A DNA stretch of 64,000 bases from Apirhabdus apintestini (GTDB lineage Bacteria > Pseudomonadota > Gammaproteobacteria > Enterobacterales > Enterobacteriaceae), in assembly GCA_033977085.1 (NCBI GenBank), contig CP138906.1, positions 124,001 to 188,000 of the forward strand, written 5' to 3'. Below, piece by piece: positions 31,994 through 43,814 of the stretch (the first letter of the stretch is position 1; each line of letters starts with the position of its first letter). The notes beneath the pieces were generated by a model. That model was given only the letters and a program-made list of their open reading frames with translations, did not search any database and had not been told where the DNA came from. A program made the translations under genes and the position numbers.

Positions 31994-32532
31994 ATCAGAG
32001 CATCGAGGCGTGGTGAATTTACATTCAATAAAGATAAGAGCGGGTTCACAGGAGAAATTACAATATCATTATCACGATGCAACGAAGCGCGTGCGTATTC
32101 CCAGCATATTGAAGATTTCCTTCTGATATTGTTCGAAATAACAGCAGCGTGAGTGTGAGATCAGTATCAGTAATCTGGCGGGAATAATTAATAAAGCGAA
32201 TGCCGAAGATATTTTTGGTTTGATAACCTCATTACAATAGGGTTTTATACTAAAAATAATTTATCGGCTGAACGGCCACTTACCCGGTCGCTGTGGCAAC
32301 TGATGTTGCTCTGCCTCCGCTATATCTCTTTAGTAGTGTGGCTGCTTTGACTGTTTATGGTCTGACTCTGTTACTTTGATAACCTAATTATTAGTTAGAC
32401 ACTGAATATCATTATTGTAAATAATTTCTCGAGTAAATTTATACCGGAAAGTTATGTTGGTATGCAAACGCCAGCGATTATCACAAATACCGGGAAAGCC
32501 CGGAGTTATATAAATAAGGATTGAAATAGTTA
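31994..32532 (+). other. Low-information stretch with a possible decayed coding fragment
   Basis: From 32013 to about 32150 one frame reads EFTFNKDKSGFTGEITISLS and then RCNEARAYSQHIEDFLL, which looks protein-like and might continue the preceding small gene after another frame break. The rest, to the yiaA start, is AT-rich with no supported gene. Confidence 0.3.
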
Positions 32533-32981
32533 ATGAAAACAAATACAGCAAAAACTTCTTCTGCATTTAATGCTATGTCATGGCTGGCGCTGGTTGGGGG
32601 TATTGTGGTTTATCTGGTCGGTCTTTGGCGATCTGATATGGCGCTTAATGAAAGAGGGTATTACTTTGCCGTAATGCTACTCGGGTTATTTGCCTCCGTA
32701 TCGCTGCAAAAAACGGTGCGGGATCGTATGGAAGCCATTCCCACGAGCCATATTTATTACGTTTCGTGTGTGGTTTCTTTTGTGATCTCTATTATTCTGC
32801 TGGCGGTTGGTTTATGGAACGCTACGTTACTGCCGAGTGAGAAAGGTTTTTATGCTATTGCTTTTTCTTGTGTCTGTTCGGTGCCATCGCGGTACAGAAA
32901 AATATACGCGACAGCCAGCAGGAGGATAATGAATACTCACAGCCTGCAGCCCGGGTGTCGGCGGAAACTATAAAGGAATAA
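32533..32981 (+). CDS. yiaA: YiaA-family inner membrane protein
   Basis: The sequence matches the YiaA/YiaB two-helix-repeat membrane family. FNAMSWLALVGGIVVYLVGLW, NERGYYFAVMLLGLFASVSLQ and KTVRDRMEAIPTSHIYY are followed by the repeat VSFVISIILLAVGLWNATLL and PSEKGFYAIAF. A T-run near 32868 is one base short; corrected, it continues FLCLFGAIAVQKNIRDSQQE to a TAA at 32979-32981. The corrected length is close to that of E. coli YiaA. Four membrane helices are expected. Function is not established. In E. coli it lies near xylose genes; here it stands alone at the edge of the T6SS block, so it may be a chromosomal boundary gene. Confidence 0.85.
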
Positions 32982-32989
32982 ATGATAAC

Positions 32990-33018
32990 GCGGCCTCCTG
33001 ATTTCAGGGGCTGCTTTT
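32990..33018 (+). terminator. Likely intrinsic terminator of yiaA
   Basis: GCCTCCTG and CAGGGGC pair with one bulged base around a short loop and are followed by TTTT, a few bases after the yiaA stop. Confidence 0.55.
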
Positions 33019-33212
33019 CAACGGGTAAATACCTGAACGAAAGCGAGCATTTTTTCTTTGTCCTGAAATTGGGTGTGCGGTTGTAAGGAATGGAACCATT
33101 AGGGACATGAGTAAAAACATGCTATTGCTATCGGCAGATTTATAAGGTTTTCATCCGTTTTAGCCGCGTGGTTTTTAGCGGCCGTGTGCGCCATTGGTGG
33201 GCTGCAAGAAGT

Positions 33213-33236
33213 AAAAACCCGTCTTATAGGCGGGTT
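33213..33236 (-). terminator. Minus-strand terminator next to a tRNA-Phe-like sequence
   Basis: On the minus strand AACCCG and CGGGTT form a stem with a 9-base loop, followed by five T. It lies directly downstream of the tRNA-Phe 3'-like sequence in that orientation, as a tRNA terminator would. Confidence 0.55.
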
Positions 33237-33250
33237 CTTAGAAGAAGCAG

Positions 33251-33275
33251 TGCCGGACTTAGAATCGAACCAAGG
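33251..33275 (-). other. Diverged tRNA-Phe 3'-end-like sequence (possible att site)
   Basis: On the minus strand this reads TCCTTGGTTCGATTC, then a variant of the GAGTCCGGGCA end. It matches the T-arm and acceptor end of enterobacterial tRNA-Phe with two substitutions and one missing base. The rest of the tRNA is absent. Such 3' fragments are typical borders of islands integrated at tRNA-Phe. A second, exact partial copy is at 36025. Confidence 0.5.
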
Positions 33276-33463
33276 ATTCGTTTCTATAACAACGAAATCA
33301 CCTAATAACAGTAAATTACTTTTACGCTTCCGAAGGTAATACTATTTAGTACGACCAACGTAATTAGTTACTTTTTTCCGGGTGCTCATGATAGTTGTCA
33401 ACAACGGGTAAAAAGTGATCCACTTACCGTCACCACCAACGGTCTAATATTGATCCACCTTGC

Positions 33464-34242
33464 TTACTCAGGATTAGCTTCCGCTATAACCCCGGCCTTT
33501 CGTTTCTGCTTCAGTCGATAGCTCTCTCCTTTTATCTGGACTACGTGTGAGTGATGTAAGATCCGGTCCAGCATTGCCGATGTCAGGGCTGCATCACCCG
33601 CGAACGTCTGGTCCCACTGCCCGAACGGCAGGTTAGAGGTCAGGATCATCGCGCTCTTTTCGTAACGTTTGGCAATGACCTGGAAGAACAGCTTTGCCTC
33701 TTCCTGGCTGAACGGCAGATAGCCTATTTCGTCGATGATGAGCAGTTTGGGGGCCATGACACCGCGATTGAGTGTCGTTTTGTAACGCCCCTGACGCTGG
33801 GAAGTCGACAGCTGTAACAGCAGGTCCGCTGCTGTTGTGAAGCGAACCTTGATGCCCGCCCGTACTGCCTCGTAGCCCATGGCTATCGCCAGATGTGTTT
33901 TCCCCACGCCCGAGGGGCCCAGCAACACGATGTTTTCGTTACGTTCGATGAAGCTCAGGGAACGCAGCGACTGGATTTGCTTCTGAGGTGCGCCGGTGGC
34001 GAAGGTGAAGTCGTATTCCTCGAACGTCTTCACCGCCGGGAAGGCTGCCATCCGCGTGTACATCGCCTGTTTACGCTGATGCCGGGCCAGTTTCTCCTCA
34101 TGTAGCAGGTGCTCCGGGAAGTCCATATAGCTCCATTCCTGATCCACTGCCTGTTGCGACAGTGCCGGCGCCGCGCCGATAAGGCTGTCCAGCTGGAGCT
34201 GTTCAGCAAGCACCATCAGCCGTTGATGTTGTAGTTCGACCA

Positions 34243-34246
<4 letters not shown>
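33464..34246 (-). CDS. istB: IstB-like transposition ATPase, IS copy 1
   Basis: A helper ATPase of 260 residues. Walker A is GPSGVGKTHLAIAMGYE and Walker B is LLIIDEIGYLPF. The frame is intact. The ATG overlaps the istA stop (ATGATGG). It differs from the other copies in carrying P in the DFPEHLLHEE segment where they have L. Confidence 0.93.
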
Positions 34247-35266
<1,020 letters not shown>

Positions 35267-35352
35267 AAGCTCCCCTGTATTCAGAGGAGCAGATTAACCC
35301 CTGGATCAGTTTTCAACCGCTGGGGTGGATCAGTTTTGCACCGTTGGTAACA

Positions 35353-35667
35353 ATAGTAATGCATCAAACCGTTCACATATCCTTGAGCATATGCAGCCAG
35401 TGGGCTGATGTGGCGAACTTCACTCGCCTGGCTCTCTTGAATGGAATCGATGGCTTCTTTCATATCCAAAACTGTTTGCTTAACGTAGCCTGCTTGATAT
35501 CCCAACTCGTATGCACAACCAGCACATTTATGGCGGCTGAAATCACCCTGATCCTTAGGGAACTGAGAAAAGTAAGGATTATTGCGGTGAGGTTTTTGAC
35601 ATGTTGCCACGTTTGTTATCTCCATTAGAAAATGACTAGGAACCTCCATAGTCATACCCAATATCAA
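35353..35667 (-). pseudogene. Unknown small cysteine-containing protein, 3' end displaced by IS copy 1
   Basis: The minus-strand frame encodes EITNVATCQKPHRNNPYFSQ, HKCAGCAYELGYQAGYVKQ and SPLAAYAQGYVNGLMHYY. I do not recognise the family; the CxxC (CAGC) and Tyr/Gly repeats suggest a small metal-binding or structural protein. IS copy 1 entered after GLMHYY. Beyond the IS, at 33390-33361, the original ending HEHPEKSN and a stop can still be read, so only the last few residues are replaced. The start is uncertain (35667, or an internal ATG near 35625). Confidence 0.6.
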
Positions 35668-36016
35668 TGAGTATCCTTACTATATGTAAGGAAATGAAGA
35701 AGAACAATATTTCAAAATTTACCTGCATCACACTCATGATCCAAAAGTAAAAATAGATAGCATTATCAAGATGAACGGAGCGAGAAAGGAGTTGTCGGTA
35801 GGCTGTCTTGGAACATTTCCTGATAGCAAAGGACGTGATTCCGGTTATCGAGAAATATCACGCTGAATACATCCTGCTTTCTGTCGCCAGCTTGTAGCGC
35901 TTAAGATAAATGCTCATGCTGGATGATAAAAGCAGGGTAGTGATATCAGCACCCAAAGTGACCGTATATCTATCGATATCTCAGAAAGCAAAAAACCAGC
36001 CCGTAGGCTGGCTTTT
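35668..36016. other. Intergenic region with no supported gene
   Basis: A plus-strand frame reads IIKMNGARKELSVGCLGTF and stops after REISR (about 35766-35866), which could be a fragment of something larger, but there is no start signal. The end holds a minus-strand terminator. Confidence 0.35.
35990..36011 (-). terminator. Minus-strand intrinsic terminator beside the tRNA-Phe att sequence
   Basis: On the minus strand CCAGCC and GGCTGG pair around a 4-base loop and are followed by six T. Confidence 0.7.
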
Positions 36017-36253
36017 CTAAATAGTGGTGCCCGGACTCGGAATTGATTTGGTTTTGTTATTTATTTGATAAGTATGGTTTTTACCGTGTTTCATAAAACC
36101 AGGGGCCCCCAGTAAGGCCCCCATCTGCAGCGCATCAAAATTTGACGGTTGAACGGGAATTTTTACGTTCATTTGAACTGTTTCTGATGGCATGGTGCTC
36201 TGACCATTTACGGAATCGCAGTGAGCATCATCCGTGTTTGAAAATGATACCAT
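36017..36253 (-). CDS. Small hypothetical protein at the end of the cbtA-type operon
   Basis: A frame of 78 residues starts 12 bases after the DUF4942 stop with AAGGA seven bases before its ATG, so translation is well supported. It contains PSETVQMNVKIPVQPSNFDA and LLGAPGFMKHGKNHTYQ. The C-terminal codons run through the tRNA-Phe-like sequence (PSPGTTI), so the natural end may have been altered by integration. The family is not recognised. Confidence 0.55.
   Translation of the reverse strand: MVSFSNTDDAHCDSVNGQSTMPSETVQMNVKIPVQPSNFDALQMGALLGAPGFMKHGKNHTYQINNKTKSIPSPGTTI
36025..36043 (-). other. Exact 19-base tRNA-Phe 3' end (putative attachment site)
   Basis: TGGTGCCCGGACTCGGAAT is the exact complement of the last 19 bases, including CCA, of enterobacterial tRNA-Phe as I know it from E. 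coli. The rest of the tRNA is not present, so this is an attachment-core remnant, not a tRNA gene. It is followed on the minus strand by a terminator, like the sequence at 33251. Confidence 0.65.
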
Positions 36254-36264
36254 AATTTGGTTCC

Positions 36265-37110
36265 TTACTGTTTAGTGGGCAACGCCCCCGGATAGTGCCG
36301 GGCGATGATGTCATTCAGCTTATCGACCAGTTCCGGTCGCTTAAAGGTGATATGCGCCGTTCCCTTCTGAAAGTACTTGATCACAAACATCTCATCTTCA
36401 TACCGTGGGGCATGCCTGTTTGCATCAATATGATCGCCGAGACGGCGGGTGACATCAGCGCGGTTATCGGGGACAGGCTTTCCATCAAGCAGCATCAGCA
36501 TGCGCTCAAGGTCAGCTAACCGATCGCGCTGCCAGCCCCAGTTCAGACCAAATCCCCATCTGTCATATTTCACCAGGCCATTCACGATGATCTTTCTCCC
36601 AAACCTACAGGGGCTGTTTGTCTTAAAATTCCAGCTCAGACCCTTAAACACATTAATCACGCCACGTTCAAAGACTTCACCTTTATTCAGATGTAATTGT
36701 TTAAAAGTGCTAAGGATATTTTCTTCACTGATAGCAGGAATATCGTCTTTCTCCAGGCTGTTGTACCACTCGTTGCGGGCCTGTGCGTCCATGAGCGCCA
36801 GCATTCCAGACTTATTCATCAGGTCTTTCCAGATGCTGCGATCGATGTTGTGGGTAATGGCTTTCATCGCTGTTTCAGGTTTCTCCATCAGCCAGCAGTC
36901 GTAACGGTATTGCCGTACTCCCCATTCATTTGTTTTACCACCGCCGATGTCGCTGGTCAGCGTCGAGATATCGTCAAGTTGCTGTATCAGCGTTTCAATT
37001 TGCGCCAGCGCCGCGTTGCGTCCGGTGACGATACGTTCAATGCTGGTCGAGCAAATTACATCGGTATGGTCAGTTAACACTTCGGATTCGGTGAGAGTCA
37101 GTTCTGACAT
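36265..37110 (-). CDS. DUF4942 domain protein
   Basis: An intact protein of 281 residues typical of the accessory genes that travel with cbtA/cbeA in enterobacterial islands. I chose ATG 37110 (MSELTLTESEVLTDH) because AAGGA lies seven bases before it; an upstream in-frame start at 37134 lacks one. Features include WGVRQYRYDCWLMEKPETAM, NVFKGLSWNFKTN, KYDRWGFGLNWGWQRDRLAD and the C-terminal ARHYPGALPTKQ. Function is unknown; some island proteins of this group resemble DNA-modifying or phage-derived factors, but no catalytic motif is evident. Confidence 0.8.
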   Translation of the reverse strand: MSELTLTESEVLTDHTDVICSTSIERIVTGRNAALAQIETLIQQLDDISTLTSDIGGGKTNEWGVRQYRYDCWLMEKPETAMKAITHNIDRSIWKDLMNKSGMLALMDAQARNEWYNSLEKDDIPAISEENILSTFKQLHLNKGEVFERGVINVFKGLSWNFKTNSPCRFGRKIIVNGLVKYDRWGFGLNWGWQRDRLADLERMLMLLDGKPVPDNRADVTRRLGDHIDANRHAPRYEDEMFVIKYFQKGTAHITFKRPELVDKLNDIIARHYPGALPTKQ

Positions 37111-37179
37111 TTTTATTTCCTTTATATAAAGCAAAGCGCCAGCCGGATGAGGGCTGGCGCTGATATGCGTGTACGGGGA

Positions 37180-37383
37180 TTATGATTTTTTGTCGTTGTG
37201 CAACTGCCGCAGGAGCCGAAGCGTCCGGACATCATTCCTTGCCTGGCGGACCCAGGGCAATAACATGGCGGAGTCGGTCTGGTCGTCGTCGTTATCGAAA
37301 ATCAGTGAGCAATCGCAGTCAATGTTGTCCTGAAGCCAGTCAGTCAGAATATTCAGCGCTGCTTCTGTGGTGAGTGTCAGCAT
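37180..37383 (-). CDS. DUF957-like small protein
   Basis: A 67-residue protein, MLTLTTEAALNILTDWLQDN followed by DCDCSLIFDNDDDQTDSAML, is acidic in the middle and basic at the end. It resembles the small DUF957 proteins encoded beside cbtA in E. coli islands. It has an AGG-type binding site upstream and lies between the DUF5983 and DUF4942 genes. The family is recalled from sequence style; function is unknown. Confidence 0.65.
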   Translation of the reverse strand: MLTLTTEAALNILTDWLQDNIDCDCSLIFDNDDDQTDSAMLLPWVRQARNDVRTLRLLRQLHNDKKS

Positions 37384-37415
37384 GAGATTACCTGTGATTG
37401 TATTGAGGGAAAGAT

Positions 37416-37906
37416 TTACCAGTCGAAGGTTTCAAAGCCGGGCAGCAGGTCGCCTGCTGCATCCAGATGCAGAATATCGATCCCGTAACGTCGTATCAGC
37501 GTGGTCACTAACCGACGGCAGTCTTTTGAAAGCCCCATTCGCTTCAGTTCCAGCACCGGATATAAGCGAGCGTTGAGTCTGAGCAGATAACCGTAGCGGG
37601 TGTACAGTATCCAGTCGTTGTCGCCGCCGTCGTGGTGTTGAAGGGTTACCTGGTCAAGGATAGCGTTATCCTCACAGGTGATATGTGCCGTGCTGCAACA
37701 CAGGCCAGGCAGACGAACAGAAGGGGGAAGAGGCGTTTCAACAATCAGCTTTCCGGGGTATCAGCAATACGAAGTGAATAGCCGTTGTCACAGACCACAT
37801 TGATCAGGTCGGTCAGATCAATCCCGTCAATATCCACGGCGATCCGGCCCATGTTAAGGGCCAGTACATTAACGGTATCGGCTTCCACCGTCAGGGACAG
37901 CTTCAT
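37416..37906 (-). CDS. DUF5983 family protein
   Basis: The N-terminal part MKLSLTVEADTVNVLALNMG and RIAVDIDGIDLTDLINVVCD is in one frame. After TPES near 37748 a one-base break moves to another frame that carries HITCEDNAILDQVTLQHHD, ILYTRYGYLLRLNARLYP and the family ending HLDAAGDLLPGFETFDW, stopping at 37416. Both halves belong to one protein of about 163 residues known next to cbtA. ATG 37906 overlaps the cbtA end. Function is unknown. Confidence 0.75.
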
Positions 37907-38279
37907 TGCTGCCCCTGGATGACTGCCCACTGATGGCGCAAGTCACCGCCTTATAGCCGGTACGTTGCATCAGGCCGGTGGCCTTTCTGGCCCGGAGTAT
38001 GTCAATAGCGCTGATGAACGGAGACTGATGCTGAATGGAGAAACCGGGACGATCAATTCGTACCAGTTCAGACTTTTCAACGAGAAAATTGAGTGCATCT
38101 GCCAGTGAAATCCCGGCGTCAATATGCTGATGGATCACATTGCCATCACCAAACTGTGTGTCGTTAAGCGAAAGGCCGTAATGCCTTTCCAGCAGATACG
38201 TAAGCAGAGTCTGCCAGATTTCAACGGGCGTCGGGCGTGGTGAGGCCTCCCGCGTTGAGGATAGTTGTCGGGTTTGCAT
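37903..38279 (-). CDS. cbtA: CbtA/YeeV-family toxin
   Basis: This toxin inhibits cell shape and division by targeting FtsZ and MreB in E. coli. It opens MQTRQLSSTREASPRPTPVE and then IWQTLLTYLLERHYGLSLND, followed by HIDAGISLADALNFLVEK, LVRIDRPGF and ISAIDILRARKATGLMQRTG, all conserved. The uncorrected frame runs past the normal end into DUF5983. One more G near 37912 gives SSRGQQ and a TGA at 37903-37905 that overlaps the next ATG, which is the usual arrangement. Size is about 125 residues. Its partner antitoxin gene upstream is cut by IS copy 2. Confidence 0.85.
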
Positions 38280-38330
38280 AGCTGGATCTCTTTGTTGACG
38301 GGTAAAAACAAGGATAAGGAGTAAGAAACT

Positions 38331-38676
38331 TTACGCGGTTATTGCTGATGTCGGATAAATCGCCAGGTACACGTACCCATGCGACCCCAGCGTATCTGAT
38401 TCACAGGTCAGCCCTTTCGCATACAGTGTGACGCAGTGCTGATGTCGGGGATTAAGCTCACCGGAAAGCAGCATCAGCTCCAGCTGCTTCATCAGAACCG
38501 GAAACGCCTGGTCGAGATGGCGTAAATCCGCATTGCTGAAGGTTCCTGTAATGCTGGCGCGGTCGGCCAGGTAATGCAGCCGGTTGCCCTCCTGCACCAG
38601 ACGTGCGCCAAAACACGGGATGACTGCAGGCTTAAGCCCCCACCAGGGTTCGGTAATATCATGGCTTGCTACATTT
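38331..38676 (-). pseudogene. cbeA: CbeA/YeeU-family antitoxin, 5' end removed by IS copy 2
   Basis: The remaining frame reads EPWWGLKPAVIPCFGARLVQ, then EGNRLHYLADRASITGTFS, HLDQAFPVLMKQLELMLLSG and ELNPRHQHCVTLYAKGLTCE, clear CbeA/YfjZ signatures. It ends TSAITA at 38331. The frame is open to the IS boundary at 38676, but the first dozen or so codons, the start codon and the promoter are gone. An internal ATG/GTG (for example near LVQEGN) would give a shortened protein. Confidence 0.82.
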
Positions 38677-38762
38677 TGTTACCAACGGTGCAAAACTGAT
38701 CCACCCCAGCGGTTGAAAACTGATCCAGGGGTTAATCTGCTCCTCTGAATACAGGGGAGCTT

Positions 38763-39781
<1,019 letters not shown>

Positions 39782-39785
<4 letters not shown>

Positions 39786-40564
39786 TGGTCGAACTACAAC
39801 ATCAACGGCTGATGGTGCTTGCTGAACGAGCCCAGCTGGACAGCCTTATCGGCGCGGCGCCGGCACTGTCGCAACAGGCAGTGGATCAGGAATGGAGCTA
39901 TATGGACTTCCTGGAGCACCTGCTACATGAGGAGAAACTGGCCCGGCATCAGCGTAAACAGGCGATGTACACGCGGATGGCAGCCTTCCCGGCGGTGAAG
40001 ACGTTCGAGGAATACGACTTCACCTTCGCCACCGGCGCACCTCAGAAGCAAATCCAGTCGCTGCGTTCCCTGAGCTTCATCGAACGTAACGAAAACATCG
40101 TGTTGCTGGGCCCCTCGGGCGTGGGGAAAACACATCTGGCGATAGCCATGGGCTACGAGGCAGTACGGGCGGGCATCAAGGTTCGCTTCACAACAGCAGC
40201 GGACCTGCTGTTACAGTTGTCGACTTCCCAGCGTCAGGGGCGTTACAAAACGACACTCAATCGCGGTGTCATGGCCCCCAAACTGCTCATCATCGACGAA
40301 ATAGGCTATCTGCCGTTCAGCCAGGAAGAGGCAAAGCTGTTCTTCCAGGTCATTGCCAAACGTTACGAAAAGAGCGCGATGATCCTGACCTCTAACCTGC
40401 CGTTCGGGCAGTGGGACCAGACGTTCGCGGGTGATGCAGCCCTGACATCGGCAATGCTGGACCGGATCTTACATCACTCACACGTAGTCCAGATAAAAGG
40501 AGAGAGCTATCGACTGAAGCAGAAACGAAAGGCCGGGGTTATAGCGGAAGCTAATCCTGAGTAA
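39782..40564 (+). CDS. istB: IstB-like transposition ATPase, IS copy 2
   Basis: Intact 260-residue frame with GPSGVGKTHLA and LLIIDEIGYLPF. Two compensating one-base differences near 39827 give AERAQLD where copy 1 has AEQLQLD. Confidence 0.92.
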
Positions 40565-40632
40565 GCAAGGTGGATCAATATTAGACCGTTGGTGGTGACG
40601 GTAAGTGGATCACTTTTTACCCGTTGTTGACA

Positions 40633-40824
40633 TTAACTTTAATGATGGCGGGAGTGTTGTTTCTTCCTGATACGTGTTTTTACACATTCGTTAAGCGCTT
40701 TATCCCCATTAGTGGCGACGGCGAATACGGCATGAACAATTTTGAAATGACCGTATTGCTGATTAAAACCCTTGCCTGCGCTCTCGGGGCTGGAGTCGTA
40801 ATCACGCTTTTACGTACTCGCTGA
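40633..40824 (+). pseudogene. C-terminal fragment of a small membrane protein, cut by IS copy 2
   Basis: The frame is open from the IS end and reads LMMAGVLFLPDTCFYTFVKR, then a hydrophobic end VLLIKTLACALGAGVVITLL and RTR. This suggests the last two helices of a membrane protein whose start lay on the missing side of the junction. The family is not recognised; it lies directly upstream of the second vgrG. Confidence 0.5.
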
Positions 40825-40901
40825 GTACCCCTGATTAAACCTGTTACTGCCCGTCGGCAAGAAAGTCATGGACTGCAGGTTATCCCATGGAGTCAATAAT
40901 C

Positions 40902-43814
40902 ATGAGTCTGACAGATACGCTTAAGAACACCCTGTCTGCGCTAACTGAAGGCGGACTGAACCGCTACCGTCTGGATATTCCGTCCTGCACAGCTTCACTG
41001 GATGTGGAAGAGTTTAACGGTAAGGAGTTCATGAGTGGCTCTACTACTACGAAGTTATCTTTACCAGCAGCGATCAGAATATCAGTTCAGCGCAACTGTT
41101 GACCAAACCTGCCACTCTGACCATGGGAACCGGGCCTCTGATGAGGCTGACCGGGCAGAAAGTGGTGCATGGTGTGGTGACGCATTTTAAGCGTATCAGT
41201 GGTTCACGTGACCAGGCAACGTACCAGATTACTATTGAGCCGTTCCTGTCTCTGCTGAGCAAGCAATTTCGTACCCACCGCTTTTTGTCAATAAGTCGGT
41301 ACCGGAAGTCGTCGCCGAAGTATTACAGGAGCATGGCCTGAAAGGCTGGGAGTATGAGTTCACCCTCAAAGCCGACTATCCGAAGCGTGAACAGATTAAT
41401 CAGTACAAGGAAAATGACCTCGCGTTCATTGAGCGTCTGCTGGCCGAAGTGGGGATTTTCTACTTCTTCACCCTGCAACCCGACACCCAGACCGAAGTGG
41501 TGCACTTTGCGGACAAGCAGAGCGCATGGGCGTTCGGTAAGTCTCTGCCACTCAGCAGCCCGTCAGGGATGAATGATAATGCCACTGACTCGGTGTGGGG
41601 TGTTAATGTCCGACAGAACGTGGTTGAGCGCTCCGTTACCGCCAGTGATTACAATCACCGTGAAGCACAGAACATCCTGACGTCTGTACCGGCAGATATG
41701 ACCCGTGGTGACGGTGATGGTGTTACCTACGGTGAGGTATATCACTACCTGCCGCGTCATCTTGAACGTGGTGACAAAATAACGCCGACGGCGGAAACCG
41801 GTAACTTCTGGGCGCGCCTTGAACACGAGCGTTTTCTGTCCGGACAGACGACTATCAGCGGCTGCAGCAATGATGCCCTGCTTTCTCCGGCCCAGGTGCT
41901 GACCATCAGTGAGCATGTTGTACCGCCAACACTGCCATCAGAAACGGACAACGGCATCATCATTACCCGCACGGGCTATATAGCCAGTCGTAAAGACGCC
42001 CTGATCGTGATGTGGGAAGGGATGCCGTACTACGAGAACCGTTGCTGGCGTCCTGCTGCTAAAAGCGCCCGGTGGTGAGCGGCACCCTGACGGCCCGCGT
42101 CACCAGCGCTAAAGAGAACGACATCTACGCCTGGCAGGATGCGTCGGGCATGTACCGGGTGAAATTTGATGCCGACCGCGACAACAAGCGTCAGGGCATG
42201 GAAAGTATGCCAGTGCGCTTTGCCAAACCTTACGGTGGAGACAAATACGGCTTCCACTTCCCGCTGATACAGGGCACTGAAGTCGCTATTGCGTTCCATG
42301 AGGGTGATCCGGATCGTCCGTATATTGCCCATGCCCTCCACGACTCCCGCCACGTAGACCACGTTACTGAAGCCAACAGCACGCGTAACGTTGTCAGGAC
42401 CGCGGGACTGAACAAGCTGCGGATGGAGGACAAGCGCGGCGAAGAGCACATTAAGCTCAGTACCGAATTCGGGGTAAGACCCAACTGAATTTAGGGCACA
42501 ACGTCAATGCTTCCAGGGTTCTTCGTGGTGAAGGGGCAGAGTTACGCACTAACGACTGGGTCAGCGTTCGTGGTGGTAAGGGCATTCTGCTTACTGCAGA
42601 TGCTCAGCCTGACGTCGGCAGTAAAATGCTTGAAATGGACAGGGCTGTAGAACAACTGGATCAGGCACTCACGCTGGCAAGAAGCCTCCAGGCTGCTGCG
42701 AAAGGGGCACAGGCGACAGTATCTGACATCGACAGCCAAAAGACGCTAAACGAGCTCACTGAAATATCTTAAAATGCCAGGAATGCTGGCCAGTGCTCCC
42801 GCTGGAATAGGCATTCTCAGTCCTGAGGCTGTCCGGCTTGCTTCAGGCGGGGCAAGTATTGGTCTGATGTCCGGGGAAAACACGGATATCAGCACCGGGC
42901 AATCGTTCACTGTAGCGGCAAGCGAGGCTGTAAGTTTGTTTGCACAGGCTGCAGGAATGAAAATGTATGCCGGGGCAGGGAAGGTTGATATTCAGGCGCA
43001 GGCGGATGCCATGAATGTCTCGGCGCTACAGGACATCACCATCACCAGTGGTCAGGGAAGTGTAAAGGTGAATGCCAGCCAGGAGCTGGTTTTAAGTTGT
43101 GGGGGCGCTTATATAAAGCTTAGCGGCGGGAATATTGAACTGGGATGCCCGGGAAATATTTTGCTGAAAGCGACCAATGTTAATCAGACCGGTCCTGCCA
43201 GTTTAGATACACCGCCGGTGACTTTCCCTAAAGGATATGGCGGAACTTTTACCGTAACCGATCCCGAATCAGGGGATATCAAACCATTCACCAGTTATAA
43301 AGTAACGTCTCCTGATGGTGAGATATTTGAAGGAATATCTGACTCGTCAGGGAAGACCGCACCGCTTTACACATCGATGCCTGGCAACGTAAACATTGAA
43401 TTTCCACGTGAGCAAAAGGATGAAGGGCCTGGGCATTGGGTTACTATTGACCATGATTATCATGGGTTGAAAAATACTGCAATTATGGCAATCAATCGCT
43501 TAACCTCTATGGGAGATGAAGGACGTGTTTTTGGTTCTGAAGGAAAGGACTATATGAATACGAAAAGAGATAAAATTCAGGAATGGCAGCCTTTGCCATC
43601 TGATGCCGCCGACGAGACAGTTCAAAAATCAGCAGTACATCGCTATGGAGAGCAGAGAAAAGTAACGCAAACTTTCCTGGAAGGTGACGATGCCTGGCTA
43701 TTACAGGCCAGTCGTGGTACTGGCAACCAACTACCGCTGATGATGTCTATGAGGGAAGTAAATGAAAGTTTTCTTAAAACGGAATCGTGTATTGTATTTT
43801 TGGGCTATGTTTGA
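40902..43814 (+). CDS. vgrG: T6SS spike protein VgrG with C-terminal extension (block B)
   Basis: ATG 40902 is chosen for the GGAG nine bases upstream; it gives MSLTDTLKNTLSALTEGGLN. Corrected over about five single-base breaks (near 41037, 41285, 42062, 42474, 42770), it has the gp27-like base (YKENDLAFIERLLAEVGIFY), an OB fold (ARVTSAKENDIYAWQDASG, HFPLIQGTEVAIAFHEGDPD) and a DUF2345-type helix (QELVLSCGGAYIKLSGGNIE). After TGPASLDTPP an extension of about 200 residues follows with a beta-sandwich look (GGTFTVTDPESGDIKPF, YKVTSPDGEIFEG), as in effector-adaptor tails of VgrGs. Total is about 970 residues. The last 53 bases overlap the next gene. Confidence 0.88.

Larger units (their letters stand above)
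32982..33394. other. Intergenic region between yiaA and IS copy 1
   Basis: No gene is supported. It holds a yiaA terminator hairpin (GCCTCCTG, short loop, CAGGGGC, then TTTT at about 32990-33018), a minus-strand terminator (33213-33236) and a tRNA-Phe-like sequence (33251-33275), listed separately. The last 100 bases contain the natural 3' end of the gene cut by the IS. Confidence 0.6.

Noticed and set aside
36017..36060. A tRNA-Phe gene on the minus strand
   Set aside because: Only the last 19 bases match; no anticodon or D arm is present, so it is an attachment remnant.
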